From Akkermansiaceae bacterium (GTDB lineage Bacteria; Verrucomicrobiota; Verrucomicrobiia; Verrucomicrobiales; Akkermansiaceae): a stretch of DNA of 7,870 nucleotides. The stretch spans positions 11,735 through 19,604 of the forward strand of contig WTJZ01000116.1 in assembly GCA_011524615.1 (NCBI GenBank), read 5' to 3'. The notes beneath the pieces were generated by a model. It had not been told where the DNA came from, did no database searches, and was given only the letters and a program-made list of their open reading frames with translations. The position numbers and the translations under genes were made by a program. Positions 5,025-7,870 of this stretch are shown in pieces; position 1 is the stretch's first letter; each line of letters opens with the position of its first letter.

Positions 5025-7760
5025 CTATATATTGAGAATCTTACAGGCCTCGTAACTCTCGCTACTCTGAGCGACCTTAAAGATCCGCGTTCTTAGCTCT
5101 GCGAGCATCTCCTCGGAGAGCTTCTCGCCATCCTCAGTCTGTACGAGGAAGGTATCGATCGCCGTATTGCGCTCCGTCGTGATCCGTGCTCCCCTCGTGA
5201 TTAACTTCTTCTCAGCGAAGAGACTCAAGAGGTCATGTAGGAGCCCGATTCTATCCGTCGCCTGCACCTCAATAACGGTGCTATGCTCGTCCTCGAGATT
5301 ATTAAAGTAGACTTCAGGAATCACTACCAACATAGGCTGAGTGCTCATAAAGTTAGATGACTGCTTGATATACGCGTTAGGGTCATACTGAGTACAGCTA
5401 TTGAGTTCGTAAATCGAGGCAACGACCTCCATCTGGAAGATCTTATCCGTAATGGCCTGCTGCTGAGAATCACAGACTCTGAACAGGTCGAGCACTAATC
5501 CATCCGATCTCGTATGGACATTCGCAGATAAGATATTGATCTTATGCTTGGCGAAGGCACAGCACACAGCCGCGAGTAAGTGGCGCTTAACCTCCGTAAC
5601 GATACACATCTCGGTAAAGCCCCATTTCTCATGTGGACGCCAATGAATCGCCGCCTCGAACGGAGTATCCGGACGACGCTCACGACGGTTCTGATACTGC
5701 CACATCGCACGGACGTGAGATCGGATACTCCTCGTATCACGATAGCGGAAGTAAGCACTCGGCATCTCGTCAAAGTGTTGCTCCAGTGCTGGGTAGTACT
5801 TCTCATCTAGCTCATCTCGAACCGCAGCCTCTTGTTCATCCAGTAACTCATTGAGATAATTCGCCTGCTCCTCACGTGAGAGCGCCATGTGCTGTTTAGC
5901 ACGGTTATAGAGTGTCGTGATCGCGAGCGCCTTCCAGCCAGACCAGCCATCAGGGTTCGTCCCCTTAGAGTCACAATAAGTGAAGACGAAGAGTGCGTCG
6001 AGACGGTCTCTCGTCTTCATCATACGGCAAAACTCCTCGATCACCTCAGGATCATCCGTATCCTTCTTCGTCCCAAAGTTAAAGAAGGTCAAATGGTGAT
6101 CGACTAAGAACATGATCAACTTACGTCGCTCACCATTGATATTAAGTCGATTACATACGCGGTCCGCTAATACCATCGACCCATCCACGTGGTCATCAGT
6201 ATTCAGCGCCCGGCCTGAGTCATGTAGTAAGAGCGCCAGATAGAGGGCAAATGGATCCTCCATACGCTTAAAGAGGCTCCCCATCAATTCATTCTCACTC
6301 GTCGTCTCTGACACGATCTCGTCGAGAAAGTCGATACAACGTAGTGTATGCTCATCCGCAGTATATCGATGGAAGAACTCATGCTGTACTAAGCAATCCA
6401 GAGCACCAAACTCCGGGAAGAAGAGCCCCAGGACTCCACACTTATGCATCGCACGCAGTGTAATGCCGACTCGACCACGCATCCCCATGATCTCCTCGAT
6501 CGACTCGATATTGTTCTCATAGATTCGGAAGTCGTGGTCGATAAGATGTAGGTTATCTTTGATCAGTCTGCGCAGAGAGGGCGAGAGTGAGACCCCATGG
6601 TTCTGACAATGCCAAAACGCTCGTAAGAGCCTCCCCTTCAGCTCCTCAAAGATCGTATCCGATTCTGCGAAGAGCTTACCATTCAGCGCATAGAATCCAT
6701 CAAACTCTTGTCTCTCAGTCTTATCATTATTCACCCATGGGAGCCACGAACTCAGCGTCTGCTCCTTAAAGGTCTCCATCTCCAGGTCCATCATCTCCAG
6801 CGACCCACGCACCCTGTTATGCAGATTACGAGCATGGGTATAATAATCCCGCATCAGCGCCTCAATCTTAATCAGGATATCCTCACCAGGATAGTCAAAC
6901 GCCTCCGCGACCTCCCCCTGTAATCTTAAGGAAAGTAAGTCCGTTGCCTTCCCGGTACGGAAGTGCATCTCATTTCTTAATCGCATCAAGAAGTCTACCG
7001 AGTCCTGAATCTGCTCCGCGGCAGTTTCACTCACAACACCTTCGTCCTGTAATACATCCAACTCTCGCTGCTCAGTAGCCGTATCTGAAAGCCAGAGTAA
7101 GTTATGCCAATCTCTCAAACCACCAGGACTCTCCTTCACGTTCGGTTCTTGGAGATAGACCGTTTTGAAGAACTTCTTATACCGTGCCGTCATATCAGCA
7201 GAGCGCTCCGCGAAGAAGTTCGCCTTATCATTCTCGACCGCTTCCTTCCTAAACTTAGTCTGGAACTTCTCGAAGAGCTTCTCATTTCCCACAATCAGAC
7301 GAGAGTCTAAGAGTGTCGTACGCGTAATGGTATCCTTTTTCCCCTCATCAATGTTTTCGCTGATACTACGCACTGCATGACCCAGCTTCAGGTTGAGATC
7401 CCAGAGGGCATAGAGCACGATGTCGATCGCTTCTTTGAGCTCCTTAGAGATCGATCCTGCAGACTTTGGCAGGAGAAAGAGTAGATCGATATCAGAATAC
7501 GGAAACAACTGCTCACGGCCATACCCACCATTAGCCACTAGAGCCACTTTCTTCATCTCCTTACACTCCATCTGCGCCAGCTCAAAAAGCCTCACGATCA
7601 CCAGATCAAAGCTATCACTCCACTCCTTACATACCTCCGCCCCCTTTGCTCCACTATTGTGCATCTCTCGAACACGCTCACGCTCTGACGCAATGTACTC
7701 GCGCAGGTGCGCTAACCGATCTGCAGGCTTCAAGGCCGCGAACTCCTCAATAGGTTTCAT
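5025..7760 (-). CDS. glnD: [protein-PII] uridylyltransferase / uridylyl-removing enzyme
   Basis: GlnD senses glutamine and adds UMP to, or removes it from, PII signalling proteins, setting glutamine synthetase activity and nitrogen gene expression. The 911 residues match the usual size. Domains in order: a nucleotidyltransferase with GGYGREQLFPYSDID (78-92; S89, D90 and D92 expected at the catalytic site); the GlnD signature EPNVKESPGGLRDWHNLLW (205-223); an HD hydrolase domain with HRYTADEH (464-471), the HD pair H513-D514, and H524; NPDGWSGWK (602-610); and two ACT domains (about 712-790 and 827-897). The second ACT has the normal TDRIGLLHDL loop. In the first the usual DxPG loop is replaced by EVKRHLL (723-729). 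The start at 7760 fits the family; GAAGAGGT abuts the ATG, too close for a standard Shine-Dalgarno, and GAGG lies 12 bases upstream. No glnB/glnK is nearby; pheA follows after 119 bases. Confidence 0.96.
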   Translation of the reverse strand: MKPIEEFAALKPADRLAHLREYIASERERVREMHNSGAKGAEVCKEWSDSFDLVIVRLFELAQMECKEMKKVALVANGGYGREQLFPYSDIDLLFLLPKSAGSISKELKEAIDIVLYALWDLNLKLGHAVRSISENIDEGKKDTITRTTLLDSRLIVGNEKLFEKFQTKFRKEAVENDKANFFAERSADMTARYKKFFKTVYLQEPNVKESPGGLRDWHNLLWLSDTATEQRELDVLQDEGVVSETAAEQIQDSVDFLMRLRNEMHFRTGKATDLLSLRLQGEVAEAFDYPGEDILIKIEALMRDYYTHARNLHNRVRGSLEMMDLEMETFKEQTLSSWLPWVNNDKTERQEFDGFYALNGKLFAESDTIFEELKGRLLRAFWHCQNHGVSLSPSLRRLIKDNLHLIDHDFRIYENNIESIEEIMGMRGRVGITLRAMHKCGVLGLFFPEFGALDCLVQHEFFHRYTADEHTLRCIDFLDEIVSETTSENELMGSLFKRMEDPFALYLALLLHDSGRALNTDDHVDGSMVLADRVCNRLNINGERRKLIMFLVDHHLTFFNFGTKKDTDDPEVIEEFCRMMKTRDRLDALFVFTYCDSKGTNPDGWSGWKALAITTLYNRAKQHMALSREEQANYLNELLDEQEAAVRDELDEKYYPALEQHFDEMPSAYFRYRDTRSIRSHVRAMWQYQNRRERRPDTPFEAAIHWRPHEKWGFTEMCIVTEVKRHLLAAVCCAFAKHKINILSANVHTRSDGLVLDLFRVCDSQQQAITDKIFQMEVVASIYELNSCTQYDPNAYIKQSSNFMSTQPMLVVIPEVYFNNLEDEHSTVIEVQATDRIGLLHDLLSLFAEKKLITRGARITTERNTAIDTFLVQTEDGEKLSEEMLAELRTRIFKVAQSSESYEACKILNI

Positions 7761-7870
7761 ACCTCTTCTTAGCCTCTGCCCTCATCTCATACCAGCAAAA
7801 TGGCACCCACCTCTTGACAATCTCTCACTACCACTCAATTCCCCCTCTATCTCTCCACCTCAGCCCCCCC
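7761..7870 (-). other. purine-rich non-coding leader upstream of glnD
   Basis: No gene is supportable here. The plus strand from 7801 to the edge contains only about four G in 70 bases and ends in seven C, so the minus strand is almost pure purine plus T. The last codons of an upstream minus-strand gene could lie at the very edge, since short open frames run in from 7870, but they are too short to judge. Confidence 0.5.
7786..7794 (-). promoter_or_regulatory. candidate extended -10 promoter of glnD
   Basis: The minus strand reads TGGTATGAG (7794-7786): a TGn extension and a TATGAG hexamer matching TATAAT at four of six positions. TTGTCA lies upstream but 23 bases away, too far for a standard -35. 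Transcription would start near 7779 with a leader of about 19 bases. Confidence 0.28.

Noticed and set aside
5495..5854. Several arginine/serine-rich frames of 70-100 codons on both strands inside glnD
   Set aside because: They overlap the ACT1 and linker region of a convincing full-length GlnD and have low-complexity, shadow-like composition.
7801..7819. Sigma-54-like TGGCAC...TTGACA on the plus strand
   Set aside because: The spacing between the GG and GC elements is wrong and no plus-strand gene follows within the window.

Overview
The window reads as a stretch of bacterial chromosome in which every supported gene lies on the minus strand. The best guess for the organism is a member of the Verrucomicrobiota, probably Verrucomicrobiales. 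This rests on a secreted protein with a PEP-CTERM sorting tail (VPEP, a hydrophobic stretch, then RRSR), a moderate base composition, and protein sequences that are clear but divergent family members. The assignment is inference; no rRNA or other phylogenetic marker is present. No mobile element, tRNA, rRNA or CRISPR array was found, and I see no obviously new defence or metabolic system. The region is mostly core metabolism plus one unusual exported protein.

Layout in transcription order, from high to low coordinates. At the right edge, about 110 bases of strongly purine-rich (minus strand) non-coding DNA lead into glnD (7760-5025), the PII uridylyltransferase/uridylyl-removing enzyme. A 119-base gap holds an 11-bp hairpin and a possible tiny leader ORF. 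It is followed by pheA (4905-3832, chorismate mutase/prephenate dehydratase), trpE (3801-2299, anthranilate synthase component I) and a small unrecognised, probably membrane-attached protein (2284-1922). The pheA-trpE and trpE-small-gene gaps are only 30 and 14 bases, so these three look like an operon. Next comes a 126-base AT-rich gap with a promoter candidate, then the PEP-CTERM protein gene (1795-926), which ends in a good hairpin/T-tract terminator (858-831). After that come promoter candidates and the 5' 250 codons of a mannose-1-phosphate guanylyltransferase gene (752 to the left edge, truncated by the window).

How the genes fit together: PheA and TrpE are two of the enzymes that draw on chorismate, leading to phenylalanine and tryptophan. 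Anthranilate synthase normally uses glutamine nitrogen through TrpG, which is not in this window. GlnD is the glutamine sensor of the PII cascade. Its position directly upstream suggests, but does not prove, coordination of nitrogen status with aromatic amino acid synthesis. The left part is cell-surface biology: GDP-mannose supply for glycans, next to a protein whose tail marks it for an exosortase, a system usually found in exopolysaccharide producers.

The most distinctive non-gene signal is a hand-counted excess of the tetranucleotide GATC: about 80 copies, where about 31 would be expected at equal base frequencies. All of them are inside genes and they fall in all three codon phases.
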